A stretch of 28,987 bases of DNA from DATBLE01 sp046732255 (lineage in GTDB: Bacteria; Actinomycetota; Thermoleophilia; Gaiellales; Gaiellaceae), in the NCBI GenBank assembly GCA_046732255.1, contig JBKPMR010000021.1, positions 1-28,987 on the forward strand, written 5' to 3'. The notes under the pieces are model-generated. The model was not told the origin of the DNA. It saw only the letters and a program-made list of their open reading frames with translations, and did not search any database. The translations under genes were made by a program, and so were the position numbers. Within the stretch, counting starts at the first letter, position 1. Each line of letters opens with the position of its first letter. This document shows positions 7,290-14,285 of this stretch, in pieces.

Positions 7290-7404
7290 TTCCCGCCTTC
7301 GCCCGCTTCGCTTTCCGCTCGGCTCGGCAAGCGCGCCTTCCGGCGCGCGCACTTCTGGCGGCGGGCGTTTGTGGGCCGCGCCCGTCATGCCGGTCGCGGC
7401 GGCG
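7287..7404. repeat. Dispersed repeat, copy 1 (at the 3' end of tRNA-Tyr)
   Basis: A stretch of about 118 bp is found again at 12511-12630. The first 64 bp (7287-7350 and 12511-12574) are identical; the rest is diverged, with conserved blocks GTGGGCCGCGCCCG and CGGTCGCGGCGGCG. The identical part contains a 7-bp GCGCGCC/GGCGCGC hairpin with a TTCC loop (7331-7348) that could end transcription of the tRNA. This copy fills the space between the tRNA and the transporter gene; no other gene is supported there. Confidence 0.85.
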
Positions 7405-7416
7405 AACACCGCCTCG

Positions 7417-7445
7417 TTGACAACTCGGGCCGGCCGTGCGAGCGT
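7417..7445 (+). promoter_or_regulatory. Promoter of the MFS-cNMP gene
   Basis: A perfect -35 TTGACA (7417-7422) is followed after 17 bases by a weak -10 GAGCGT (7440-7445), and 7 bases later by GTG 7453. The geometry supports a leaderless start at that GTG rather than at the upstream ATG codons inside the repeat. Confidence 0.55.
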
Positions 7446-7452
7446 CGGGCAG

Positions 7453-9102
7453 GTGCACGCGCTGCTCGTGCGCTTGGCTGCGCTCCGCGACGTCCTGTGG
7501 AGCCCGCGGCTGCGGGCCCTCTTGCTCTCCTGGTGCGGCAACTACACGGCGGACTGGGCTTCCTTCGTCGCGTTCTCCGTTTACTTCTACGAACAGGAGG
7601 GCCTGACCGGCGTCGGCATCCTCGGCCTCGTCAGGATGGGTGCCGCTGTCGCGGCAATCCCGCTTGCCTCAGCCATCGTCGACCGGTATCCCCGGCAGCG
7701 CCTCCTGTTGTCGATCCAGCTCGCACGCGGGACGGCGTTGGGCCTCGCCGCCACCGTCCTGGCTTTGGACGGCGGTCCCTGGCTCGTCTTGGTGCTCGTC
7801 GCGCTGATCGCGTTCTTCGGAGGGCCGTACCGTCCGGCGCACTACGCTCTCATGCCGACGCTCGCGCGCTCGCCGCAGGAGCTAGTCGCCGCGAACGTCG
7901 GGACGAGCATGTTCGAGGGCGTGGCGGTCCTCGTCGGCCCAGCTCTGGCCGGCGTTCTCCTCACGGTCACCGGTCCCTATCTGGTCGTCGCCGTGAGCGC
8001 AGCGGTGTGCTTCTGTTGCGCGGTGCTCCTTGCCTGGATGGGGCGGGAGCCGAACTGGCGGCGGGCGGCTCGTCCGCGGGGCTGGACGCCGTTCAAAGAG
8101 GTCGCGGAAGGATTCCGTGTCCTGGCTCACGAGCCGAATCCGCGCCTGATCGTGGGGCTGATCGTCGCTCAGGCGTTCGTCCGCGGCCTCTTGAACGTGC
8201 TGCTGGTGACGGCGTCGATCCAGCTCTTGCAGGCGGGCGACTCGGGCGTCGGTTTCCTCAATTCCGCGTTCGGCGCCGGCGCGCTCGCGGGTGGCCTTGC
8301 CGGTGTCTCGCTCCTCGGCCGGCGGCGGCTCGCCGACCCTTTCGGCCTGGGACTCGTGCTCTGGGGCGCACCGATCGCCCTCGTCGTGGTCTGGCCAACC
8401 CTCGGCTGGGCGATCCTCTGCCTGGCGGCGGTCGGCGCCGGTAACTCGATGCTCGACATCGCCGGCTACACGCTGATCCAGCGCTCCGTCGTCGACGTCG
8501 TGCTCGGCCGCGTCTTCGCCACGCTCGAGATCGTCGGCTCGGCTGCGATCGGCATCGGTTCGATCGCCGCCCCGCAGCTCGTCGGCGGTCTGGGCACGCG
8601 TGGCGCTCTGATCGCCACCGGTGCGATTCTGCCCGTCCTCGCAGTGATCTTCCGGTCTCGGCTACGAGCCGTCGACGACGCGACGACCGTCCCGCAGCGC
8701 GAGCTCGAAGTCCTCGCGTCGGTGCCGTTCTTCGAGCCGCTCGCCCCGACGACACTTGAGAAGCTGGCGATGCGTCTGCGGCCTCTCGCAGTCCGCGCGG
8801 GCACGGAGGTCGTCAGGGAAGGGGAGGGCGGCGAGACCTTCTACCTCGTCGGGTCGGGTCAGGTCGACGTGATCCACGGCGGGAAGCTGGTGGCGACGCT
8901 CGGAACCGGCCAGTACTTCGGCGAGATCGCGTTGCTCCACGAGATCCCCCGCGTCGCGACGTGTGTCGCGCGAGGCGACGTAGAGCTCTACGAGCTCGAG
9001 CGCCAGGTCTTCGTCTCGGCCGTCAGCGGCAACGAGCAGAGCCACGCCACGATCGGGGACGTCGTCTCCGGGCGGCTCGACGAGCTCGAAGCATCCGGAT
9101 GA
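7453..9102 (+). CDS. MFS transporter with C-terminal cyclic-nucleotide-binding domain
   Basis: From GTG 7453 the protein has 549 residues. The first 400 or so form an MFS permease with about 12 membrane helices, of the MFS_3 (enterobactin-exporter-like) type (LRALLLSWCGNYTADWASFV, FFGGPYRPAHYALMPTLAR). The last 130 residues are a CAP_ED/cNMP domain starting at VPFFEPLAPTTLEKLA. Its phosphate-binding cassette is intact (FGEIALLHEIPRVATCVA, with Glu, Arg and Thr in the canonical places), so it should bind cAMP or cGMP. Such fusions suggest transport gated by a cyclic nucleotide; the substrate is unknown. An extended start at ATG 7369 or 7387 would run through the dispersed repeat and is less likely. 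The next gene, a cysteine desulfhydrase, starts 32 bp downstream, so the two are probably one operon. Confidence 0.9.
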   Translation: MHALLVRLAALRDVLWSPRLRALLLSWCGNYTADWASFVAFSVYFYEQEGLTGVGILGLVRMGAAVAAIPLASAIVDRYPRQRLLLSIQLARGTALGLAATVLALDGGPWLVLVLVALIAFFGGPYRPAHYALMPTLARSPQELVAANVGTSMFEGVAVLVGPALAGVLLTVTGPYLVVAVSAAVCFCCAVLLAWMGREPNWRRAARPRGWTPFKEVAEGFRVLAHEPNPRLIVGLIVAQAFVRGLLNVLLVTASIQLLQAGDSGVGFLNSAFGAGALAGGLAGVSLLGRRRLADPFGLGLVLWGAPIALVVVWPTLGWAILCLAAVGAGNSMLDIAGYTLIQRSVVDVVLGRVFATLEIVGSAAIGIGSIAAPQLVGGLGTRGALIATGAILPVLAVIFRSRLRAVDDATTVPQRELEVLASVPFFEPLAPTTLEKLAMRLRPLAVRAGTEVVREGEGGETFYLVGSGQVDVIHGGKLVATLGTGQYFGEIALLHEIPRVATCVARGDVELYELERQVFVSAVSGNEQSHATIGDVVSGRLDELEASG

Positions 9103-9134
9103 GCTGAACCGGCCGAGTCGGTATCGGAGACACT

Positions 9135-10250
9135 GTGAGCCTGGTGACGTTCGCGAGCGGTCGTGGGAGCCTCGGCTGGAGAAAGTGGGCGGACGAGGCG
9201 GTCCGTCGCATCGACGCCGACGCCAACCGCTCGGCCGACACGCATCTGCACGTATTCCCGCTGCGCGCGGAGTGGGGGATCGACCTCTACCTGAAGGACG
9301 AATCGGTCCATCCGACGGGATCGCTGAAGCATCGACTCGCACGCTCGCTGTTCCTCTACGGCCTGTGCAACGGCTGGATTACCGAGCGAACGACGATCGT
9401 CGAGGCCTCCAGCGGCTCGACCGCCGTCTCCGAGTCGTACTTCGCCCGGCTCCTGGGCCTGCCGTTCGTCGCGGTCCTTCCGACTGCCACCAGCCCTACG
9501 AAGATCGCTCTGATCGAGGCGCAGGGTGGGGTGTGTCACCTGGTCGACGACCCCAGTACGACGGTCGATGAGGCGCAGCGGCTCGCCGCCGACAGCGGCG
9601 GGCACTTCATCGACCAGTTCACCTACGCCGAGCGCGCGATGGACTGGCGCAGCAACAACAACATCGCGGAGTCGATCTTCGACCAGATGACGCTGGAGCG
9701 GCACCCCGTTCCCGCCTGGGTCGTCGTGGGGGCCGGAACGGGCGGGACGAGCGCGACGATCGGCCGCTACCTCCGCTACGGGAGGCACCACACGCGGCTA
9801 TGCGTCGTCGACCCGGAGGACTCGATCTTCTACCCGACCTGGACGGGCGACCCGTCGGCATTCACCGGCCGGCCGTCACGCATCGAGGGCATCGGACGCC
9901 AGCGGCTGGAGCCATCGTTCCTCCCGGGGGTCGTCGACCGGATGATCAAGGTTCCGGATGCAGCGTCGATCGCGACGATGCGCCTCGTGCGCGCGCGGAC
10001 GGGACGCAGCGTCGGCGGTTCCACCGGGACCAACGTCTGGGGAGCGCTGCAGCTCGTTGCGGAGATGCTCTCGCGCGGCGAGCGTGGCAGCGTCGTCACC
10101 CTGATCTGCGACGGCGGGGATCTCTACGCAGGGACCTACTACAGCGACACATGGGTCAGCGATCAGGGCCTCGAGCTCGGGCCGCACACGGAGGCGCTCG
10201 AGACGTTCCTCGAATCTGGCGCCTTCCCCGTGGCGGAGTCGGGGCCTTAG
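9135..10250 (+). CDS. cds1: PLP-dependent L-cysteine desulfhydrase, Cds1-like
   Basis: A 371-residue fold-type II PLP enzyme of the cysteine synthase/CBS superfamily. The PLP lysine is K65 in TGSLKHRLARSLF; the phosphate-binding loop is GAGTGGTSATIGRY. The blocks VEASSGSTAVSE, RSADTHL, NNNIAES and IEGIGR are, from memory, shared with Mycobacterium tuberculosis Cds1 (Rv3684), which converts L-cysteine to pyruvate, ammonia and hydrogen sulfide. Function by homology is therefore cysteine breakdown and H2S production in the cytoplasm; a cysteine-synthase-like reaction is the alternative. The start is GTG 9135. The stop codon overlaps the stop of the convergent DUF1059-type gene. The flanking genes carry cNMP domains, which suggests control by a cyclic nucleotide. 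Confidence 0.88.
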   Translation: MSLVTFASGRGSLGWRKWADEAVRRIDADANRSADTHLHVFPLRAEWGIDLYLKDESVHPTGSLKHRLARSLFLYGLCNGWITERTTIVEASSGSTAVSESYFARLLGLPFVAVLPTATSPTKIALIEAQGGVCHLVDDPSTTVDEAQRLAADSGGHFIDQFTYAERAMDWRSNNNIAESIFDQMTLERHPVPAWVVVGAGTGGTSATIGRYLRYGRHHTRLCVVDPEDSIFYPTWTGDPSAFTGRPSRIEGIGRQRLEPSFLPGVVDRMIKVPDAASIATMRLVRARTGRSVGGSTGTNVWGALQLVAEMLSRGERGSVVTLICDGGDLYAGTYYSDTWVSDQGLELGPHTEALETFLESGAFPVAESGP

Positions 10251-10420
10251 ACCTCGGTGATCACGTCGTTGATCGCGTCCACGACCTCCGGAGGAACCTC
10301 GTCCATCCCATGGGCCTCCCGCGCGTGTGATCGGATCTCTTCGAACAGCTCCTTCTCGTCCTCTTGTCGGGTCACCCACTGGCAGCCCGGCACCACATCG
10401 CCGCACTTGAATTGCTTCAT
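10247..10420 (-). CDS. DUF1059-type small protein
   Basis: A 57-residue protein starting MKQFKCGDVVPGCQWVTRQ and ending VVDAINDVITEV. The pattern MKxFxCGDVVPGC, then helix with HAREAHGMDEVPPEV, is characteristic of the DUF1059 family of short soluble proteins of unknown function. Two conserved cysteines (C6, C13) may bind a metal or take part in redox chemistry. A good ribosome binding site (AGGAGG) precedes the ATG at 10420, and a TAATAT box lies further upstream. Its stop codon (10247-10249) overlaps the stop of the convergent desulfhydrase gene by three to four bases, an unusually tight convergent arrangement. It is divergent from the glutamine amidotransferase gene. Confidence 0.88.
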   Translation of the reverse strand: MKQFKCGDVVPGCQWVTRQEDEKELFEEIRSHAREAHGMDEVPPEVVDAINDVITEV

Positions 10421-10447
10421 AGGACCTCCTGACCCCGTGTTGGGGCC

Positions 10448-10453
10448 ATATTA
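10448..10453 (-). promoter_or_regulatory. -10 element TAATAT of the DUF1059-type gene
   Basis: On the minus strand TAATAT lies 27 bases upstream of the ATG at 10420 and just before the AGGAGG ribosome binding site, giving a short leader of about 20 bases. This contrasts with the leaderless arrangement of the divergent gene at 10519. Confidence 0.55.
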
Positions 10454-10506
10454 GTCCGCCCGAAGCAGCGGGTGGCTGACGACGGGCCGCCGCAGAAATG
10501 CACGAG

Positions 10507-10512
10507 TACGAT
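10507..10512 (+). promoter_or_regulatory. -10 element TACGAT of the glutamine amidotransferase gene
   Basis: TACGAT is separated by 6 bases (CGGGGC) from ATG 10519. This position implies a leaderless mRNA and fixes the start so that cysteine is residue 2, as class II amidotransferases require. Confidence 0.6.
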
Positions 10513-10518
10513 CGGGGC

Positions 10519-11439
10519 ATGTGCCGGATCCTGGCCTACCTCGGTGAGCCGCTCCCCGTGCAGAACCTGCTGTTCGACACCGACAACAGCCTCGTCCGGC
10601 AGTCGTACAGCCCGCGGATGATGAACACCTTTCTCAATCTCGCGGGGTTCGGCATGAAGGCGTGGGATCCGGCGTCCCTGCGGCCCGAGGATCCGTTCAC
10701 CTACCGAGCAACCGCGCTGCCGTCGTTCGACCGCAACCTACGCTTCATCTCGTCCAAGCTCGCATCGACGTGTCTGGTTGCCCACGTTCGTGGGGTCACG
10801 TACTCCCACGAGGCGGTCGTTGCGGACACGAACCTGCATCCGTTCCACTTCGGCGGCACCCGCGTCGTCCTCGCGCACAACGGGCACCTGCGGCAGTTCC
10901 CGCGCATGCGCTACTCGCTCGTCGAGCACATTCAGCCGGAGCTTGCGCAACGCATCGAGGGCACCACCGACTCCGAGTGGATCTACGCGCTCGTCCTGTC
11001 GCAGCTCGACGATCCGCACGGGCTCCCGGAGACCCGCGAGCTCGCCGATGCCGTCGCCAACGCCCTCCGGATCCTGCGCGATGTCCGCGTCGCGCACGGC
11101 ATCGACACCTCTTCACCGGTCAACCTGTGCGTCAGCACCGGCCGTGCGCTGGTCGCCACCCGCTTCTCGTTCGACTACGGCTGGTACCCGCCCGAGGATG
11201 AGATGCTCGAGACCGACCTCCCGTTCGTGAGCCTCTGGTACGCGATCGGGGGCGAGTACACCGAGCACGACGGCGACTGGCAGATGACGGCCGGCGAGCC
11301 GCCCCGCTCGGTGATCATCGCCTCCGAGCCGCTCACGACCGACTTCTCGACCTGGCTCGAGGTGCCGGAATACTCGATGCTGACCGCCGAGCTCACTCCG
11401 GGAGGGCTCGAGTTCGAGACCCGCGACCTGGATGTCTGA
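10519..11439 (+). CDS. Class II (Ntn-type) glutamine amidotransferase
   Basis: The protein has 306 residues. It begins MCRILAYLGEP: removal of Met exposes Cys2, the N-terminal nucleophile of class II amidotransferases, which release ammonia from glutamine. Further family marks are AHVRGVT (substrate arginine), NLHPFHFGGTRVVLAHNGHL (HNG oxyanion segment) and GTTDSEWIYALVL. It belongs to the GATase_4/YafJ and EgtC-like group with no fused synthase domain, so the acceptor of the ammonia is unknown; EgtC-like members hydrolyse gamma-glutamyl amide bonds. The ATG at 10498 would add seven residues and block the nucleophile, so ATG 10519 is chosen. The stop overlaps the next gene by 8 bases, so the two are translated together. 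Confidence 0.9.
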   Translation: MCRILAYLGEPLPVQNLLFDTDNSLVRQSYSPRMMNTFLNLAGFGMKAWDPASLRPEDPFTYRATALPSFDRNLRFISSKLASTCLVAHVRGVTYSHEAVVADTNLHPFHFGGTRVVLAHNGHLRQFPRMRYSLVEHIQPELAQRIEGTTDSEWIYALVLSQLDDPHGLPETRELADAVANALRILRDVRVAHGIDTSSPVNLCVSTGRALVATRFSFDYGWYPPEDEMLETDLPFVSLWYAIGGEYTEHDGDWQMTAGEPPRSVIIASEPLTTDFSTWLEVPEYSMLTAELTPGGLEFETRDLDV

Positions 11440-12406
11440 CTGCGAGACCGTCGACTTCCTCGCTGCCGTTCCGCTCCTCGAGGGCCAAGACGAGGCTGAC
11501 CTGGTGGAGCTGGCGCGGGTGCTGCGCCGGCGGACGGTGCCGGCAGGTGAGATCCTCTGGCGCCAAGGCGACGACGCGCGGGAGCTGATGTTCGTCGTCG
11601 ACGGCGTCGTGTCGGCTTCGCTGCACGTGCCGGGGGAACGCACAGTGGAGATCGGGACAGCCGGTCCCGGCGAGGTGGTGGGCGAGATCGGGTTGCTCGA
11701 CGGCGAGGGGCACACGATGAGCGTCCGTGCGTCCGAGACTGCAACGTTGCTCGCGCTCGGCCGGATGGACTTCGCGGCTCTGCTCGCCCGTCAGGATCCG
11801 TCGGCCTTCAGGTTGAGGCGGCGCCTCGCCTCGCTCTTCACGGCACGCCATCGCATCCAGCTCCAGCACCTTGCTGCCTCGCTCGGCGGCAAGCCGGCCG
11901 GCCCGCCGGCCGAGGATGCGGCTCGGGCGTTTGCCGAGCTGGATTACTGCGGCCCGCCTGACAGCAAGTACGTGCGTCGCATGGCCACCTTTCACGACTT
12001 CGATCCGCTGGCGCTCTGGGGCTTCCTGACGTCGGGGAGATATGCGCGGTGCCCGGCGGGACGCACGCTGCTCGTCGAAGGGGCGCCGTCGACGGCCTGT
12101 TACCTCACGATCAACGGTGCAGTCGAGAAAGTGCTGGTGCGCGGTGACCAGCGCATCCGCGTCGGATTAGCGGGCCCGGGGAAGGCGTTCGGCTACGAGA
12201 GCCTCATCGACGGTCGCCCATCTCCTGTCACCGCCATCACGCGGGAGAGGGCGCTCCTGCTCGTCCTGGCGCGTGACCCGTTCGAGCAGCTCTTCAACGG
12301 GGAGGACGCCGTCTCCCGCGTCTTCCTCGACGTGATCCAGCGGGACCTGGTGGCCACGTTGCGCCAAACGTTGCGCCCGAACGCTCGCCTGGCGGCAAGC
12401 GTCTAG
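11432..12406 (+). CDS. Soluble protein with two cyclic-nucleotide-binding-like domains
   Basis: The protein has 324 residues. Domain 1 (about 8-135) starts FLAAVPLLEGQDEADLVELA and has the cassette VGEIGLLDGEGHTMSVRA, where the usual Arg is His. Domain 2 (about 185-310) has FGYESLIDGRPSPVTAIT, again an altered cassette. Between them lies a helical linker (residues 120-185). There is no helix-turn-helix, so it is not a Crp-type regulator, and no membrane segment. The ATG overlaps the amidotransferase stop by 8 bases, which makes physical or functional partnership of the two proteins likely. With both cassettes altered it may bind another ligand, bind weakly, or act as a scaffold. The domain fold is clear; the ligand is not. 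Confidence 0.85.
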   Translation: MSDCETVDFLAAVPLLEGQDEADLVELARVLRRRTVPAGEILWRQGDDARELMFVVDGVVSASLHVPGERTVEIGTAGPGEVVGEIGLLDGEGHTMSVRASETATLLALGRMDFAALLARQDPSAFRLRRRLASLFTARHRIQLQHLAASLGGKPAGPPAEDAARAFAELDYCGPPDSKYVRRMATFHDFDPLALWGFLTSGRYARCPAGRTLLVEGAPSTACYLTINGAVEKVLVRGDQRIRVGLAGPGKAFGYESLIDGRPSPVTAITRERALLLVLARDPFEQLFNGEDAVSRVFLDVIQRDLVATLRQTLRPNARLAASV

Positions 12407-12510
12407 TACACCGATTCGCAAGTTCGGTTATGCGGCGCGGGAGGGGGTCAGTGTGTCTTCCAGGGCTCTCTTGAGGTGATCTGGCAAGTTCGAAAGCCGT
12501 CCTCTCAGGT

Positions 12511-12630
12511 CCATTCCCGCCTTCGCCCGCTTCGCTTTCCGCTCGGCTCGGCAAGCGCGCCTTCCGGCGCGCGCCTCCTGACGGCGGGGCCGTTGTGTGG
12601 GCCGCGCCCGCCAGGTCGGTCGCGGCGGCG
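12511..12630. repeat. Dispersed repeat, copy 2 (upstream of the LigD-type polymerase)
   Basis: The first 64 bp are identical to 7287-7350, including the GCGCGCC-TTCC-GGCGCGC hairpin (here 12555-12572); the following 56 bp are a diverged match. It lies in the 309-bp space between the two-cNMP-domain gene (ends 12406) and the polymerase gene (starts 12716). The rest of that space, 12407-12510, holds no convincing gene; a 28-codon minus-strand frame beginning at 12514 is too short to support. Confidence 0.85.
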
Positions 12631-12715
12631 GACGGTGGATTGCGAGGCGCGTCGACACCATGCGTCGCGCCGCCTTCACGGCGACGGCACCTGGCTCTCG
12701 TTACCGTTATCTCCG

Positions 12716-13726
12716 ATGGCGGAGGAGCACCTCCTCGACGTCGGCGGACAGCGAATCGCGCTCACGAACCCGCAAAAGGTCTTCTTCTCGGAACGGGGCG
12801 AGACGAAGCTCGACCTGGTGGACTACTACCTCGCCGTCGCGGAGCCGTTCATGCGCGCCGCCGGGGGACGGCCCACCCTGATGCAGCGGTTCCCTCACGG
12901 CGCGGAGGGCAGCTCGTTCTTCCAGAAGCGGGTGCCGGCGAATGCGCCCGAGTGGCTGCAGACCACGATCGTCAGCACACCGAACGGGACCACGTCCCGC
13001 GCTCTCGTCCTCGCGGACATAGCCCACGCGGTCTGGGCCGTCAACCTGGCCTGCCTCGGCTTTCATCTCTGGCCGTACCTCTCCGACCAGCCCGAGGTCA
13101 CGGACGAGCTGCGCCTCGACCTCGACCCGCAGCCGGGCGTGGACTTCGACGACATCCGGGCGGCGGCCGCCGAGCTCCACCGCCTGCTCGACGAGCTCGG
13201 GATCGTCGGCTACCCGAAGACCACCGGAAACCGAGGCCTGCACGTCTACGTTCGCCTCGAGCCTCGCTGGGACTCGTACCAGGTGCGCTCGGCGGCAGTC
13301 GCCGCGGCACGCGAGCTGGAGCGGCGCCGCCCCGAGCTGATCACCGCTGCCTGGTGGAAGGAGGAGCGCGGTCGCCGCGTCTTTGTCGACTTCAACCAGA
13401 ATGCGCCTCACAAGACCGTCTTCGGTCCGTGGTCGGTGCGGGCCCGGGCCGGCGCCCAGGTGTCGGCGCCCTTGACCTGGGACGAGGTCGAGAAGCTCCA
13501 CCCGGACGAGCTGACGATCGTCAGCGTGCCCGAGCGACTCGCGGCCGTGGGGGACCCGTGGGAGGGGATGAACGAGCAGCCGCAGTCGCTGGAACCCCTG
13601 CTCGAGCTTCACGAGCAGGATCGGGCGGCCGGGCTGATGGATGCCCCCTGGCCGCCCGTCTATCCGAAGCAACCCGACGAACCGCCGCGGGTCGCGCCGA
13701 GCCGGGCTCGGAAGCCGGACGCGTGA
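12716..13726 (+). CDS. LigD-type polymerase/primase domain protein (stand-alone)
   Basis: A 336-residue member of the archaeo-eukaryotic primase family found as the polymerase domain of bacterial LigD. Motif I is D135-L-D137 in ELRLDLDPQP, motif II is TTGNRGLHVYVR with H176, and motif III is D225 in VFVDFNQN; these bind metal and nucleotide. Upstream residues TLMQRFPHG and SFFQKR also match the family. In non-homologous end joining this enzyme fills gaps and prefers ribonucleotides. Ligase and nuclease domains are absent, and no ku gene is seen in the window, so the partners must be elsewhere. The start ATG 12716 has a TACCGT box 8 bases upstream; longer versions would run into the repeat. 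The stop is close to a convergent gene. Confidence 0.93.
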   Translation: MAEEHLLDVGGQRIALTNPQKVFFSERGETKLDLVDYYLAVAEPFMRAAGGRPTLMQRFPHGAEGSSFFQKRVPANAPEWLQTTIVSTPNGTTSRALVLADIAHAVWAVNLACLGFHLWPYLSDQPEVTDELRLDLDPQPGVDFDDIRAAAAELHRLLDELGIVGYPKTTGNRGLHVYVRLEPRWDSYQVRSAAVAAARELERRRPELITAAWWKEERGRRVFVDFNQNAPHKTVFGPWSVRARAGAQVSAPLTWDEVEKLHPDELTIVSVPERLAAVGDPWEGMNEQPQSLEPLLELHEQDRAAGLMDAPWPPVYPKQPDEPPRVAPSRARKPDA

Positions 13727-13745
13727 GCGGTCGCGCCGGTGCCGC

Positions 13746-14168
13746 TCAGCTGATGAAGAACATCCGCTTCAGGTCGGCGATCGTCGCCGAGCCGGTCATG
13801 ATCAGCTCGATGTTCTTCAGCCCGGAGTAGGTGCAGCCGATCGTTCCGGAGCTCCCGTGCCCGTCGGACTCCTTGTTGCACCCGGCGAAGCCGGCCAGCT
13901 TCAGCTTGTAGTCGTCGACCTTCGCCGTCTTCCACCACTTGAGAATCGCCGGCGCTCCGCGCATCGCCTTCGCGCATGGGACGCCCGTCGCGAACACCGT
14001 CCAGGTGTTCCCGCTCAGCTTCTTGTGGGTCAAGAGGGACGTGTAGGTCGCGTGCGGGCCGTGCTTGATCTGTCCGCAGATCACGGTCTTCGGCTTCGCC
14101 GCCGCCCCCTGGCTCGCGATCGCCAGAGCCACGGCGACCGTGGTCGCAGTTACCAGGCGAATGTGCAT
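13746..14168 (-). CDS. Small secreted protein of unknown function
   Basis: A 140-residue protein with a signal peptide (MHIRLVTATTVAVALAIA, likely cut after AAA near residue 24). The mature part has four cysteines (VICGQI, GVPCAK, AGCNKE, IGCTYS), suggesting two disulfide bonds, and ends IADLKRMFFIS. The start is ATG 14168 because it is preceded by a strong purine-rich ribosome binding site (GAGGAGAGGAGGAGCG) and begins the signal peptide; ATG 14204 would bury it. I do not recognise the family. It is the last gene of a minus-strand group with the beta-helix gene and the mini-ORF. Confidence 0.8.
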   Translation of the reverse strand: MHIRLVTATTVAVALAIASQGAAAKPKTVICGQIKHGPHATYTSLLTHKKLSGNTWTVFATGVPCAKAMRGAPAILKWWKTAKVDDYKLKLAGFAGCNKESDGHGSSGTIGCTYSGLKNIELIMTGSATIADLKRMFFIS

Positions 14169-14188
14169 CGCTCCTCCTCTCCTCAGAC

Positions 14189-14278
14189 TCATTTGAATCC
14201 GCACTTCGTGCGCTGGAACGCGTAGATCTGCTGAATCTCCACCGGGGTGAGGAGGCTCTGCCGGTCGCCGTTGCTCAC
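14189..14278 (-). CDS. Possible 29-residue peptide
   Basis: A GTG-started frame lies 7 bases after the stop of the beta-helix gene and 20 bases before the next start. It encodes a peptide with SLLTPVEIQQIYAFQRTKCG near the end. The composition looks protein-like rather than like an antisense shadow, but the ribosome binding site is weak. It could also be a displaced C-terminal tail of the broken beta-helix gene upstream. No function is suggested. Confidence 0.3.
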   Translation of the reverse strand: MSNGDRQSLLTPVEIQQIYAFQRTKCGFK

Positions 14279-14285
14279 AGCAGCC

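Noticed and set aside
7026..7541. Minus-strand frames across tRNA-Tyr, with strings such as GAGGFEPPKAEP and GREDSNLRRQSQRVY
   Set aside because: These are antisense readings of the tRNA and the repeat beside it. Similar strings are common false proteins in databases, so they are not genes.
12481..12514. Possible tRNA remnant (TTCGAA, then TCCA) just before repeat copy 2
   Set aside because: The bases around TTCGAAA cannot pair as a T stem (GCAAG against GCCGT), so there is no support for a tRNA fragment.
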